A stretch of DNA of 64,000 nucleotides from Pseudorasbora parva. Taxonomy: Eukaryota > Chordata > Actinopteri > Cypriniformes > Gobionidae. Position 1 is the first letter of the stretch; each line of letters begins with the position of its first letter. The notes under the pieces are model-generated. The model was not told the DNA's origin and did not search any database. It saw nothing but the letters and a program-made list of their open reading frames with translations. Of this stretch, positions 21,865 to 33,180 are shown piece by piece. The DNA is taken from positions 2,934,778-2,998,777 of the forward strand of contig NC_090191.1 in assembly GCF_024679245.1 (NCBI RefSeq), read 5' to 3'. The translations under genes were made by a program, and so were the position numbers.

Positions 21865-23600
21865 ATGCACATCTCAGAAATGTCTGATACGTTGCAAATG
21901 GCATTGACGTTGTCAGCCCTTGGTCTTTTACTTGTGGAAGAGGAAAGGAAGAAGCGGACACGAAAAATACGAAGAAAGCGCACTAAATGGGTGAAACCAT
22001 GGATACGCCAGAGACAGGCTCAAGGGGCTTTCGCCAACCTGTGTCAAGAGCTTGAGTTAGCTGAAACCTTAGATTTTAAAAATTTTGCTCGGCTTTTTCC
22101 TGTGCAGTTTCACATGTTAAAGGAACTTATCAGTCCAATCATACAGAGGAGAAACACGAACTACCGGGATTGTATCTCCGTAGGGGAGCGCCTGATGATT
22201 ACACTACGATTCTTGGCAACAGGTAAGCAAACTAAAGATTATTCTTTGTTTGAACATGGCATTACAACACATTTTCAGTCGTCTATATTTTGGTGTAAGT
22301 ATTGTTAAACGTTATGAAAGAGAAAATGATTTGATTTCGGGTGGCAATTGTTGCCTACTTGATAAAAAGTCAACGTGTAACACTTAATTCTGGTTGTTTA
22401 AAGAACCATATCTTTAATAATTAACAATAATCTGGTTTAATATTATGAAAATGCAGTTTCATTTGACTCTGGAAAAGGTGTGGAAAATGTATAATGAGTA
22501 TTTATAAGAGTTATGTGATTGTAATCTTTTCAGGGGAAAGCTTCAAGAGCCTTTCTTACCAGTTCCGAATGGGAATGTCTACAATTCAGCAATTCATTCC
22601 TGAAACCTGTGCAGCAATCTATCAGGTCTTAAAAGAGAAATACCTGAAGGTATGCATGTGTCTGTTTGTTTTTTCTTCAACATTTATACTGCACTTTGTT
22701 CACATTTTGACAGTGAAACATGCCTAAATGACTGAGTTATCAAGGGTGTGACAAAATAAAAATAAAAATTCTTTTAAATTTTCTTTTCTTCTTCAGTGCC
22801 CAGACACAGTGGAAGAGTGGCAACAAGTGGCGACTGGATTCCAGGCTCAGTGGAACTTCCCAAACTGCCTGGGTGCTCTGGATGGGAAGCACATCAACAT
22901 TCGTCCCCCACCAGGAACGGGATCAACATTCTACAACTACAAGCATACATTTTCCATAGTTCTAATGGCACTGGTTGATAGCAATTACAGATTCTTGTAT
23001 GTTGATGTGGGCTGCAATGGGCGTATTTCAGATGGTGGAGTGTTTGGTGGATGCTCCTTGCAGGATGCCTTGGAGAAAAGAATATCCAACACGCCTGCCC
23101 CTGCACCACTTCCGGAATCTGACCAGCTGGCCCCTTACTGCATTGTGGCAGATGAGGCATTTCCCTTGAAGGAGTACCTCATGAAGCCATATCCGAACCG
23201 CAGGCTATCTGCAGAGCAACGCATCTTCAATTACAGGCTTTCGCGAGCTCGAAGGGTGGTTGAAAATGCATTTGGCATCCTGGCAAATCGTTTTCGAGTC
23301 TTTCTAACCACCATGAATATTCAAAGCACTGGCAAAGTGGAGGACATTGTTTTGGCTTGTTGTGCTCTGCACAACTTTCTGCGTACAGAGTGCGGTGAAG
23401 TATACATGGAAGGAATAGACCAGGAAGGACTAGATCATGACACTGTCCCAGGAAGATGGAGACAAGACCCTGGCCTACAGCAGGCCGCTCTGCCACACAA
23501 AACCAACAGTACAACACATGCCAAACAGCTCAGGAATAAACTGTGCCAGTACTTTAACTCAGACATTGGTGCAGTGCCGTTTCAGTGGGGCAAAATATAA
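21865..23600 (+). CDS. PIF/Harbinger transposase-like (HARBI1/ALP1-like) gene, three exons, intact
   Basis: Exons 21865-22222, 22534-22649 and 22797-23600 all use GT-AG borders (ACAG/GTAAGC, TTTTCAG/GGGAAA, CTGAAG/GTATGC, TTCTTCAG/TGCCCAG) and join in frame to 425 aa; a second ATG at 21880 would give 420 aa. The N-terminal third is basic (KKRTRKIRRKRTKW) then helical, HTH-like. The C-terminal half is a DDE_Tnp_4 nuclease fold: first Asp in GALDGKHINI, second in VGCNGRISDGG, a VADEAFPL motif, and Glu in RRVVENAFGIL. All candidate catalytic acids are present. AATAAA follows at 23666. No terminal inverted repeats were found around it, so it is either a recent element whose ends I missed or a domesticated HARBI1-like gene. 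HARBI1-type proteins work with a Myb-like partner, and a decayed partner sits at 8759. Confidence 0.85.
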
Positions 23601-23669
23601 ACATGTGGCAAACTTGTTTGTTTCCCATCATTGACCTTGCTTTCAGTTTTATGACGATGGTGTGAAATA

Positions 23670-25100
23670 AAGGTTAGAATTCTAAATCTGTGTTTTGAGA
23701 TTTATTTATTTTTTTAATAAAGAATTGTGAACTCACCTACCTTTTACCCAAAGTCAAAATGTGAACGATGTGATAACATAGATCCTTACACTTGTTCACC
23801 AATCACCCATAACAATAACAGGGCATAGCTAAAAACAATACCCTTTAGCCATTGGCGAAATGGCTCATTCAGATGCATTGTGGAAGTTAATGTGGCGCAT
23901 TAATTTAATGGCTTGTGTTGAGTTACTTATAAATTGACCCATCTGAACAATCAATGGCCACTTACCCCAAATATTGTTAATATATATATTTAGATACATT
24001 CTGCCTGACTGGATTTAAATAAACACATGTTAAGGTTACATTTTAAGATTTAAATGTTGATTTGCCAATGATCATAATCTGCTTCTTGCACATCACATAA
24101 CAGCAGTTTGGAAATTAAATCACCAGTAAGTTGCACGGAAATGTTGATGAAAATAATGTCACCTAAAACCATACACTGAACTTAACTGACAGTAATATTA
24201 GTTTACAGATATTGCTCTTTGATAACATTGTATTGTGGAAGTAACACATGATGAAAATGTCTTTATTAATCAGAAATATAAACATATATAGATTGGTTTA
24301 TTTACCCTGATAGTTAGATGTGAAATTGCAAAATAAGGGTTAGAATTCTACATCATCTTGTGTTTTGTGATCCTTTTTTACATAAAGAACTGTGAATGCA
24401 AGTACCCAAAGTCAAAGTGTTTTATTTTCCAATGTTTAGCACAATGGGAACGAATAGCTATAAAGCTGATACAAAATTATCAAAAATAGTAAATAGAAAA
24501 CAAAAATATTTAAAAGCGATGTAAAACACTTAGTAACTATACAAAGTAAATTACAACTGTGCATGACATATTTACAATATGCTATAAAATCTGTTTACAC
24601 TTTACATCGTGCCTTAAATATGACAACATTACAGGTTTGTATACTGACTGACAGATGCATCCAGTGCATGGTTGTGGCCCACTGAATATTTGGAAATGCA
24701 TGTATCAACCTCGTGCTGGAAATGTGGCAGTACCCATCAGGTAACCATCTGAGGGTGAACAGGATCACTTTCAGACAAAGGTTCCTTAAAAAAACAATCA
24801 AAATGTGAACGATGTGATAACATAGATTCTTACACTTGTTCACCAATCACCTATAGCAATAACAGGCCATAGCTAAAACAATACCCTGCAAATTGGCGAA
24901 ATGGATCTATTCAGATGCACATTGTGGAAGTTAATGTGTTGAGTTACTTGTAAATAGACCCATCTGGACATTCAGTGGCCACTTTACCAAAAGCAAAATG
25001 TTCATTTTTATTCTTAAATAAAAAACACACAGAGGAAACTTAGTTGGCCGATGACAAAAACTGCCCGACGGCCGACCGGCAGCTTGGTGTTTTCCGGCCT
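23670..25100. repeat. Diverged direct repeats downstream of the Harbinger-like gene
   Basis: About 210 bases at 23750-23960 (TCAAAATGTGAACGATGTG...) recur at 24795-25000, and GGTTAGAATTCTA plus a following block at 23673 recurs at 24338. The repeats lie just past the transposase-like gene and may be part of the same element. No open frame is convincing. Confidence 0.6.
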
Positions 25101-25474
25101 TTACAGAGACAAACAGTTAACCAAGTACTGAGTCTGTCCGGCAAGGATGAGACTATGACAGAGCAACCAAATTCTGAGCCTCTGGTTTAACCAGAGAGAC
25201 AACACAAGATCCAAGGATCTGAATCTACAGCTTGTGAGGCAGCAACAGATACGACAACGGTCTGAGCCTCCAGCCTGTGAGGAAAGAGACATTAACCAAC
25301 ATTACGTTCAGAGTTTCAGTCCAGCGAGACGACTACAGCATGTCCCAATTCTCCATGCTAAAGATATCAGAGCAGATTGACCAACTTCTGAGTGTCTGGC
25401 ACAAAGAGGCAGAATTCACACGGAGACATCTGCAACAAGGTTAAGCTCAGGAGAGCAAACCTTCACTTAAAGGT
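25101..25474. other. No recognised feature
   Basis: GC-richer than its surroundings, with loosely repeated CTGAG/CTGTGAGG words and no supported coding region. It leads into the 48-bp minisatellite. Confidence 0.4.
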
Positions 25475-26125
25475 TCCTTCATCTGCGTGTTCCAGATTAA
25501 GGACCTTCTGCACCTACTTCAGGGCCTCATCTGTGTGTTCCAGATTAAGGACATTCTGCACCTACTTCAGGGCCTCATCTGCGTGTTCCAGATTAATGAC
25601 CTTCTGCATCTACTTCAGGGCCTCATCTGCGTGTTCCAGATTAAGGACCTTCTGCACCTACTTCAGGGCCTCATTTGCGTGTTCCAGATTAAGGACCTTC
25701 TGCACCTACTTCAGGGCCTCATCTGCGTGTTCCAGATTAAGGACCTTCTGCACCTACTTCAGGGCCTCATCTGTGTGTTCCAGATTAAGGGCCTTCCGCA
25801 CCTACTTCAGGGCCTCATTTGCGTGTTCCAGATTAAGGACCTTCTGCACCTACTTCAGGGCCTCATCTGCGTGTTCCAGATTAATGACCTTCTGCACCTA
25901 CTTCAGGGCCTCATCTGCGTGTTCCAGATTAAGGACCTTCTGCACCTACTTCAGGGCCTCATCAGCGTGTTCCAGATTAAGGACCTTCTGCACCTACTTC
26001 AGGGCCTCATCTGCGTGTTCCACATTAAGGACCTTCTGCACCTACTTCAGGGCCTCATCTGCATGTTCCAGATTAAGGACCTTCTGCACCTACCTCAGGG
26101 CCTCATTTACGTGTTCCAGATTTTA
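25475..26125 (+). repeat. 48-bp minisatellite, about 13.5 units
   Basis: The 48-base unit runs GTGTTCCAGATTAAGGACC then TTCTGCACCTACTTCAGGGC and CTCATCTGC, with few substitutions between copies. Since 48 is divisible by three, two + frames stay open (244 and 232 codons; repeats CSRLRTFCTYFRASSA and VFQIKDLLHLLQGLIC). The simplest reading is a minisatellite with incidental frames. Confidence 0.9.
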
Positions 26126-26857
26126 GGACCCTTCGGTGCCCTAGGAGATCAGCATCCCACAGATCTTCATGTTCAAGACTGTTGAAACGGATTCCAGTTC
26201 CTTTACCCACTGCATCGTCTCCCAGAAAAACCAGTGGAAGAAGTCATCACCATCAGACTGCCTACTCAACCACGTGTTCTGTTAATCTTTTAGTAATAAA
26301 ATCAATTTTATTACAATTGTGTCTTCCTTGTGTTGATAATACAGAAGAGGCTCTACAAGTTAGAAATCTCACCAATCTTTCAGATAAATCAGCTGACCAA
26401 CTCTCCCCACTTTACATTAATCCCTAGATTAGTGTTCTCATACAGCCATGACCTCAAAAACAGAACATTTTAAAAATAGTCCTGCATGCGCTCCTCCATA
26501 TAACGGCAGTAAATAGCAACCAGGCTAAAACTTTACTAAAATTATACAAAAGGATGAAATATAACTTTAAGTGATGGGTGATCCAAAAATCACAACGTCA
26601 GCGGTGATGTACAGCAGAGAACTTTTAATTTTTTATAATTCTTTTTTTAAGCGTTTCATCAAAAACAATAAATGTTTGTTTATAATTTTATTATAAAAAT
26701 AATACATATAATTTTATCATAAACATTATAGTTTTATAATAATATTGAAAAACGTTTATTGTTTTTGATGAAACACTTTAAAAATAATTATAAATAAATT
26801 AAAAGTTCTCTACCCCTTGTATAAATGATTTCTGCACACAAACATTTGTGTTTAGCA
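26126..26857. other. Intergenic with a 196-bp palindrome
   Basis: Between the minisatellite and the gene 2 promoter. AT-rich; the only structured feature is the palindrome at 26616-26811. Confidence 0.5.
26616..26811. mobile_element. Palindromic miniature element
   Basis: Two arms of about 60 bases, starting AGAGAACTTTTAATT and ending in its inverse, with matching inner blocks (TTTCATCAAAAACAATAAA). The loop is AT-rich. This is typical of a foldback-type miniature element; flank duplication is not clear. Confidence 0.6.
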
Positions 26858-27107
26858 TTGACTGAACCTCACATATTAGATGTGGTTCAAAATCTCTCTT
26901 TGGTAGTTATTTTAGCACATCATTGACCAACACACATTTAAATATGTATTGAGGAATTAAACTGAAATGTGTTTTATTGTTTGTATGTGAATGTCTCTAC
27001 ACATCTGTGACTTGAGCATGAGATCAGGACTTTTATTTTGTAGTGGAGTTGTGACGTCATAAGGCTGCGCCGCGCTCCGGCATCTGTTGTGATTCTGCTG
27101 AAGAAAG
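26858..27107 (+). promoter_or_regulatory. Promoter and noncoding exon 1 of FiNZ-zinc-finger gene 2
   Basis: Second copy of the conserved promoter block. TGACGTCA is at 27052-27059, followed by AAGGCTGCGCCGCGCTCC, and the exon ends at GAAGAAAG/GTTTGTG (27107/27108). Similarity to the gene 1 copy starts near 26858. Confidence 0.7.
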
Positions 27108-28192
27108 GTTTGTGTTTTAAGCTTTTAAATTGTTTAAATCAAAGCAAACTGTTCAGGCAATTTTATAGGTTTAACAAGAACAGTTCAATAAATGTTTGAT
27201 TACTGAACGTATCATTGTAATGTGTTAGCTGACATTAATGAGCTTTATTTTGTTTGAGTAAAGAGATGTGATACACATCTACAAATAGATAAATGTAGTA
27301 TAAAATGGACTTACCATATGAATCTACTATTTTTTTAAATTAATTTGTAGTATTTATAGAGTTTGTTGTTGTCTAATCAGGTCATTTAAGGCCATTATCT
27401 CTCACTCTCACTGACTCTCTTACCAGTGACTGAACTACTGATGCCCCTTTCACACATTGCTGTGTGTATGCAGTGGATATTTTTTTCTGTACAAGTTAAC
27501 CGATTAAATCTTTCACACTGCATGCGGCGGTCCGTTCCAGGAGCGGTGCGAAAACAGCAGCCCCCGTTAAAATGAACAGATAGCAAACATTCATTGAAAC
27601 TATGTTAAATCAACATTCTGTTGTCAACATTATGTCACTAAATCAACATCAAAATCTGATGCTGATGCTACATCATTGTGCACCATAAACCGTCTTTCCC
27701 TCTGGTCATTCACGCTCCTCCTCGCCGGCACCGCAAGATGAACACAGAAAGTTCATCAAGTCTGAAATATTACATACAAAACATTCATTTTAACAATTAT
27801 TGCTTCAACAATCAACTTATTCTTTACATTTACCTTTTTAACTTGAAAAGACATGTTGAGCTGCAGAAAAAGACGTGTTCCCGGCATTTAGGTAAATAAT
27901 AGCACTTGTCCTTTCTTGGAAGTGAAAAAAAAGTTCTTTATGACCTGCAGGATATCTTGTAAATAAAAAATTAAATACAAGTTCAGAGTCAGCTGTTTTT
28001 GTCGTATTGTGAGTTTTAATTTAAGATGTTTGTGATTTTAGGCTAAAATAATATGGATTTGAAATAAAAATTAATTTTAAATGATTAAATGTTGTGTTTG
28101 TGGTGGATCAGATATGCACTGCAGACAGAGTGTGTGTGAAACGCCATTGGTTTGGATGTGTGTTTATTTCTGTGATTATTCTTATCTTAAAG
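27108..28192 (+). other. Intron 1 of gene 2, with a probable DNA element at 27442-28146
   Basis: At 27370-27440 the sequence aligns with genes 1 and 3 and shows the site empty of the Harbinger element they carry. Similarity is then broken by an insertion with loosely inverted ends (GCCCCTTTCACACA / TGTGTGTGAAACGCC) and resumes at TTGGTTTGGATGTG near 28147. Confidence 0.5.
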
Positions 28193-28973
28193 ATGGCGTT
28201 TATTAAAGAGGAGAGTGAAGACACGAAGGTTGAAGAAACATTGAGAGTCAAACATGAAGAAACTGAGGACCAAACACAGATGGTGTTTATTAAAGAGGAG
28301 AGTGAAGACGTGAAGATTGAAGAAACATTGCGAGTCAAACACGAAGAAACTGAGACACAAACAAAGATGGCGTTTATTAAAGAGGAGAGTGAAGACGTGA
28401 AGATTGAAGAAACATTGCGAGTCAAACACGAAGAAACTGAGACACAAACAAAGATGGCGTTTATTAAAGAGGAGAGTGCAGACACGCAGATTGAAGAAAC
28501 ATTGAGAGTCAAACATGAAGAAACTGAGGACCAAACACAAATGGCGTTTATTAAAGAGGAGAGTGAAGACTTGAAGATTGAAGAAACATTGAGAGTCAAA
28601 CATGAAGAAACTGAGACACAAACAAAGATGGCGTTTATTAAAGAGGAGAGTGAAGACTTGAAGATTGAAGAAACATTGAGAGTCAAACATGAAGAAACTG
28701 AGACACAAACAAAGATGGCGTTTATTAAAGAGGAGAGTGCAGACTCGCAGATTGAAGAAATATTGAGAGTCAAACATGAAGATACTGAGACACAAACACA
28801 GATGGCGTTTATTAAAGAGGAGAGTGAAGACGTGAAGATTGAAGAAACATTGAGAGTCAAACATGAAGAAACTGAGACACAAACAAAGATGGCGTTTATT
28901 AAAGAGGAGAGATTAGACTTGAAGTTTGAAGAAACATTTGGAGTCAACAATGAAGAAACTGAGGAACAAACAG
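28193..28973 (+). CDS. FiNZ-zinc-finger gene 2, FiNZ exon with nine motif copies
   Basis: One exon encodes nine in-frame copies of the 29-residue FiNZ motif (87 bp each; MAFIKEESED... RVKHEETE.QT.), about 260 residues, against two copies in genes 1 and 3. Each copy starts with its own Met. The exon ends at ACAG/GTTGGT in phase 1, the same donor and phase as its paralogs; joined to 48610 it gives EEQT-G-LMALK. Copies 1, 4 and 7 share Thr/Ser-Lys/Gln variants at the second site, hinting at higher-order amplification in blocks of three. The sequence holds 23 Psi-K-x-E SUMO-acceptor matches. It is strongly acidic and probably disordered. Open frames of 280 and 231 codons on the opposite strand are shadows. 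Function of the motif is inferred, not demonstrated. Confidence 0.85.
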
Positions 28974-29570
28974 GTTGGTTTATTTCTCAAAGCTGAACTC
29001 GATTGATCTTTATTCAAATGTCCATCTCTACAGATATGAGTGATGTTTTTTGTGTCCTAATTCAAAGCACTTTTATTTGACATAAAGTGGGTTGCCTCGT
29101 GGACAGACTTGTTGAGATCACATGACCTGACAAACACTAATGCTGCTGCGTCTACATTAATCTGGATAGATCCGAAAACAGTTTTCGTTTCAAAATTTTC
29201 TCCATCCACACTAACGTTGTCCAAAAGTTTCTCATCCACACTGAAACGCCAAATTCAACTTACTGCCAATGTGTAAAACCTCATAAAAGCTCACTGAGAT
29301 GATACAGACATCATAAAGTTATACACAGGTGAGCAAATTATGTGAATACATCCTTGTCATCCTTGCAGGACTGTGATATGAAGTGTGCAAAGTTACTAAA
29401 AGTTAACTAGTTAAAAGTAACTAGTTCTTATTAATAAGAACAGGAAAGAGATATAAACTAACTTAATTTAATGAAATGCACAATAGAAGTAAAATTGCCC
29501 CATCTGCGTTTGTAATCACACTCTTTTGCAATTTCACTTATAGTTTTTAATTTGGTTTCTTCCATATCCA
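28974..29570 (+). other. Start of the 19.6 kb intron of gene 2, repeat fragment only
   Basis: After the splice donor, 29090-29270 resembles a DNA-transposon fragment (GTCTACATTAATCTGGATA... TCATCCACACTGAAACGCC). No coding sequence. Confidence 0.4.
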
Positions 29571-29574
29571 CCAA

Positions 29575-29800
29575 AGCAAACCATCAGATGTAAGGGTGAT
29601 TCTTACAAAAGGACCAAGATGTTAGCAGCAGATCCTGTAAGTCCTGTAAGTTGCGAGGTGGGGTCTCCATGGTTCGGACTTGTTTGTTCAGCACCTCCCA
29701 CAAATGCTCCATTGGATTGAGATCTGGGGGATCTGGAGGCCAATTCAACACCTCAAACTCATTGTTGTGCTCCTCAAACCATTCCTGAACCATTTTTGCA
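29575..29800 (-). pseudogene. Tc1-like transposase C-terminal fragment
   Basis: The - strand encodes VQEWFEEHNNEFEVLNWPP then PDLNPMEHLWEVL, the segment around the last catalytic acid of a Tc1/mariner transposase. N-terminal and terminal-repeat parts are absent. Confidence 0.75.
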
Positions 29801-30117
29801 TTGTGGCTGCGTTGTAGACTTGAAAATTAAGCTTTGTCCCTGTGATGGTTGATTCAGAGAACCAGACACCAGTTAGGAAAGAAGTGGCAAGTTTATGTGA
29901 ATGAAACTTCACAAAAAATGAAACTTATCAATGATATATGCAAATTGTAATAGATTTTTACTGCTGTACCACAACAACCTTTGTGTATGTTTTAACTTAC
30001 AACACAAAACTATTTACCCTATTTTAGAAATCCAGCTTCGACTCTTGCTACTCCATCTATTCCGACTCTGCCTTCTGAAATAGCCTTTGCTTGTCCGTTG
30101 GTCAAAACAACAATTAA
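29801..30117. other. No recognised feature
   Basis: AT-rich intronic sequence between a Tc1 fragment and a TTAA element. Confidence 0.4.
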
Positions 30118-30545
30118 AGCTACACTGTGTAACTTTTTTAGTTTATTTTTAGCTAAAAACACTTAGTTCTTTGGAATTTATATGTGCTCATTAATGTATA
30201 TTTACTTCTTTCAAGTAATAAAGTATTCTGGTAAGTTTACAATGCCATTGAAAATACATACGGGTGAGGGGTTCGTATGCCGGTCGCCATGTTGCTCCTC
30301 CATCTTGAAAGTACAGTAGCCAAAGAGGGACATACCCGTAAATTCAAGCTTCGCCTTTCGTGTTGTAACACTCGATGGCACCGTGTCGAATGTGAAGAGG
30401 GGGATTGCCGTGTTAATCTTGGACTAAATCGGCCACCGTAGGAGTTAAAACGAAATCAGAATTGAGAGGAACTGAAACTAATATTCATTGGATGGTCATA
30501 TAGCTTTACACTGCTAGATGGGGGAAAATATCACACAGTGGAGCT
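30118..30545. mobile_element. 428-bp TTAA miniature element, copy 1
   Basis: Starts AGCTACACTGTG and ends CACAGTGGAGCT, flanked by TTAA at 30114-30117 and 30546-30549. It is noncoding. A second copy of identical length lies at 31681-32108. Ends and target suggest the piggyBac/Kolobok type. Confidence 0.85.
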
Positions 30546-31680
30546 TTAAAGCACAAAGAAAACATTTTCATCCAAGAAAAAGTCCAATTAATCTAAAGCC
30601 CTATTCGGACAGGATTAGATTAACATGGGGACATGGGGGTGAAGTCATTTTACCTCAGGACGTCTGTAATATTAATGGCCAATTCGCACGGGATAAGACA
30701 TCTCAGTAAAACTAGCAGAAGTGGGAGGAGTAACTGGCTTTACGCACCTCCTTGACGTCATGTGCGTATGACGTTACCGTTATAACGTGAGCAAACACAC
30801 AACCTGAGCCCCAGTCTGAACTCCGTCTCCAATATATATGTGTGTTTTAATAAACAGTTAGGTCCAGTCTAACGATTCTGATTGGATTGTGTTGGTAATA
30901 GACACTTTCCTAGAGCTAAAATGTGTTGTGCCTCTAATAAGTGAGTTTGATCTTCTTTTGGCTTTAAATGATATGCAAAAAATACTGGACATTTTCCACA
31001 GATTTGTCCCACCACCTACAACGCAACCGAATGCTTCAAGCGCCTCCAAGTTCGCGAAATGCGCTTTTTAAAAACTTTTAAACAGGAAATGTCAGAATTT
31101 TTCCAGACCTTTTTACAGAAGGTAAAAGTCTCGGTAATCTTTACTGACTATAGCCCTATTCGGACTGGATTAGTTTAAAGGACAACTCCGGTGAGAAATG
31201 ATCCTAGGGGTAATTAACAGATGGTTACCGAGTAGATCGTTCTCTGGGATGCGTTTTAATGAAAATCGAATGTAAAGAGTTTTATCTTTAAAAACAGATT
31301 AGCTTATAACGCTAGTCTATGGGGCACAGGGTAGACACAGGGTGGTAAAATTAAATCGCTAGTTAATACCACTAACAAGGCTCAAAATAGCCTCACACTA
31401 ACACGGCAGCATAATGAGGGTCCCTACATGCAAACCGAAGCATTGAGAACTTTGTAAGAGTACAAACAGTTTAATAAGAAGAGAATTTATAAACATAGTG
31501 CCTTACGCGTTCACGGAGAGGCACCATCTTGGAAATAAAAGAGCATCATGGTTAACTCCTAGTATTCCTGATTCTTTCCTTTCCATAGAAAATGATAAAT
31601 TGTATCGTAAAGATTGTACTATTAAGACTGGCGTGGAGTGCTCTTTTATGTGAACCAGAACTATGCACACCAAATATTAA
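30546..31680. other. Fragments of other DNA elements
   Basis: Two same-direction copies of AGCCCTATTCGGAC (30597 and 31151) mark partial DNA elements. From 31177 a TTAAAGGACAACTCC end suggests a further TTAA-type element without a visible partner end. No gene. Confidence 0.45.
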
Positions 31681-32108
31681 AGCTACACTGTAATTTTTTA
31701 AGTTTATTCTTAGCTAAAATCACTTAGTTCTTTCAAAAATATATGTGCTCATTAATGTATATTTACTTCTTTCACGTAATAAAGTATTCTCGTAAGTTTT
31801 TAATATGCCATTGAAAATACATACGGGTGAGGGGTTCGAGTGCCGGTCGCCATGTTGCTCCTCCATCTTGAAAGTACAGTAGCCAAAGAGGGACATACCC
31901 GTAAATTCAAGCTTCGCCTTTCGCGTTTTAACACTCGATGGCACCGTGTCGAATGTGAAGAGGGGGATTGCCGTGTTAATCTTGGACTAAATCGGCCACC
32001 GTAGGAGTTCAAACGAAATCAGAATTGAGAGGAACTTAAACTAATATTCACTGGATGGTCATATACCTTTACACCGCTAGATGGGGGAAAATATCACACA
32101 GTGGAGCT
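31681..32108. mobile_element. 428-bp TTAA miniature element, copy 2
   Basis: Same length, orientation and ends as 30118-30545, flanked by TTAA at 31677-31680 and 32109-32112. It abuts the endonuclease segment of a LINE. Confidence 0.85.
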
Positions 32109-32112
32109 TTAA

Positions 32113-32909
32113 AACCTGACACTGAAACTGAAACTTTAAAACTGGTATTACACTTTACCCCACAACATGCAATTACTATTATTGTGACTTACAAACCTCC
32201 TAATGTTACTGTTAGTGCTTATTTATTTCAGCTTTCTAACATAATTAAATCTGTTACAACAAAGGAGCTTGTAATTCTGGGTGATATCAACCTTGACTGG
32301 AATGATGGTTCATCAAATTCTTTAAAAGCCACTGCAATTAAATTTCGACTTTATCAATTAAGAAACCAACAAGAATTGGCAGAACGCGTAGCTCATTTTT
32401 AGATCTTATCTTTACGAATTAGCCTTCAAAACATGCAATGTCTGGTGTTATAGATTCGGTTATTTCAGTTCATTTTCTTATTTAGATGCAGTCAGGACAA
32501 TCCTAAAATCCTCGAAAACTCAGGCTCCTCATTCTGTACCAAGAATACCAACTTCAAAATTACCGCAATTTAATGCGGAATGTAGTGTTATTGATAGGAG
32601 CGATGAGATGAAAATGGAAAATCCAGATACAATTTTAACGCAATTTCACACTAAACTTCAGAAAATACTTAAAGTCATCACCGGCAATAATGAGAAAGAA
32701 AAAAAATTCAAATTTCACTACAGGGTACTCTGATTTCAGATTCAGAAAAGATTGCAAATGCCTTTTAATGATTATTTTATATAATCTGTTAACGAATTGG
32801 CAATTAATTTCACAACTCCTTTCTTTTCAGCTGTACTTACTTTAACATCTGAACAGTTTTCATTCTCCAAAATTACACCGAATGAGAGTGAAGAATATTG
32901 TGTTCATTG
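32113..32909 (+). pseudogene. LINE endonuclease and spacer, 5' part of a split LINE
   Basis: Encodes a decayed endonuclease with TYKPPNV and the motif ELVILGDINLDW, then a spacer. Frameshifts are present. The RT part of what appears to be the same LINE resumes at 38507 after a 5.6 kb insertion. The clade is not certain. Confidence 0.6.
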
Positions 32910-33180
32910 CCCAGATAGCATTGTGACATTGATTCAATGTTGAAATTCCATCAGAATCATCATTTTGGTTGAGGTTGAAAATTCACTGCTAAATAATATT
33001 GGATCAATGTTGATAATTTCATGCTTTTCAGTGTTGAAAAGACAAACATTGAATCAATGCTGATGTTTGGTCCGCTTAATTCTCCACCGGTGAGGCTTAC
33101 GGTCAATCTATCTGTCACATTATTCAACATGTTAAAGCTAATCCAAATCAATTGGGTACATTTGTGTAAAAGTGAGCACA

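Noticed and set aside
25487..26185. 232-codon frame with leucine-rich 16-residue repeats as a leucine-rich-repeat protein
   Set aside because: The repeats do not fit an LRR consensus, and two frames are equally open because the period is divisible by three.
28108..28950. Long open frames (280 and 231 codons) antisense to the FiNZ repeats
   Set aside because: They mirror the 87-bp repeat, have no domain, and lack conserved start context; the + strand reading matches the FiNZ family with correct splice phase.
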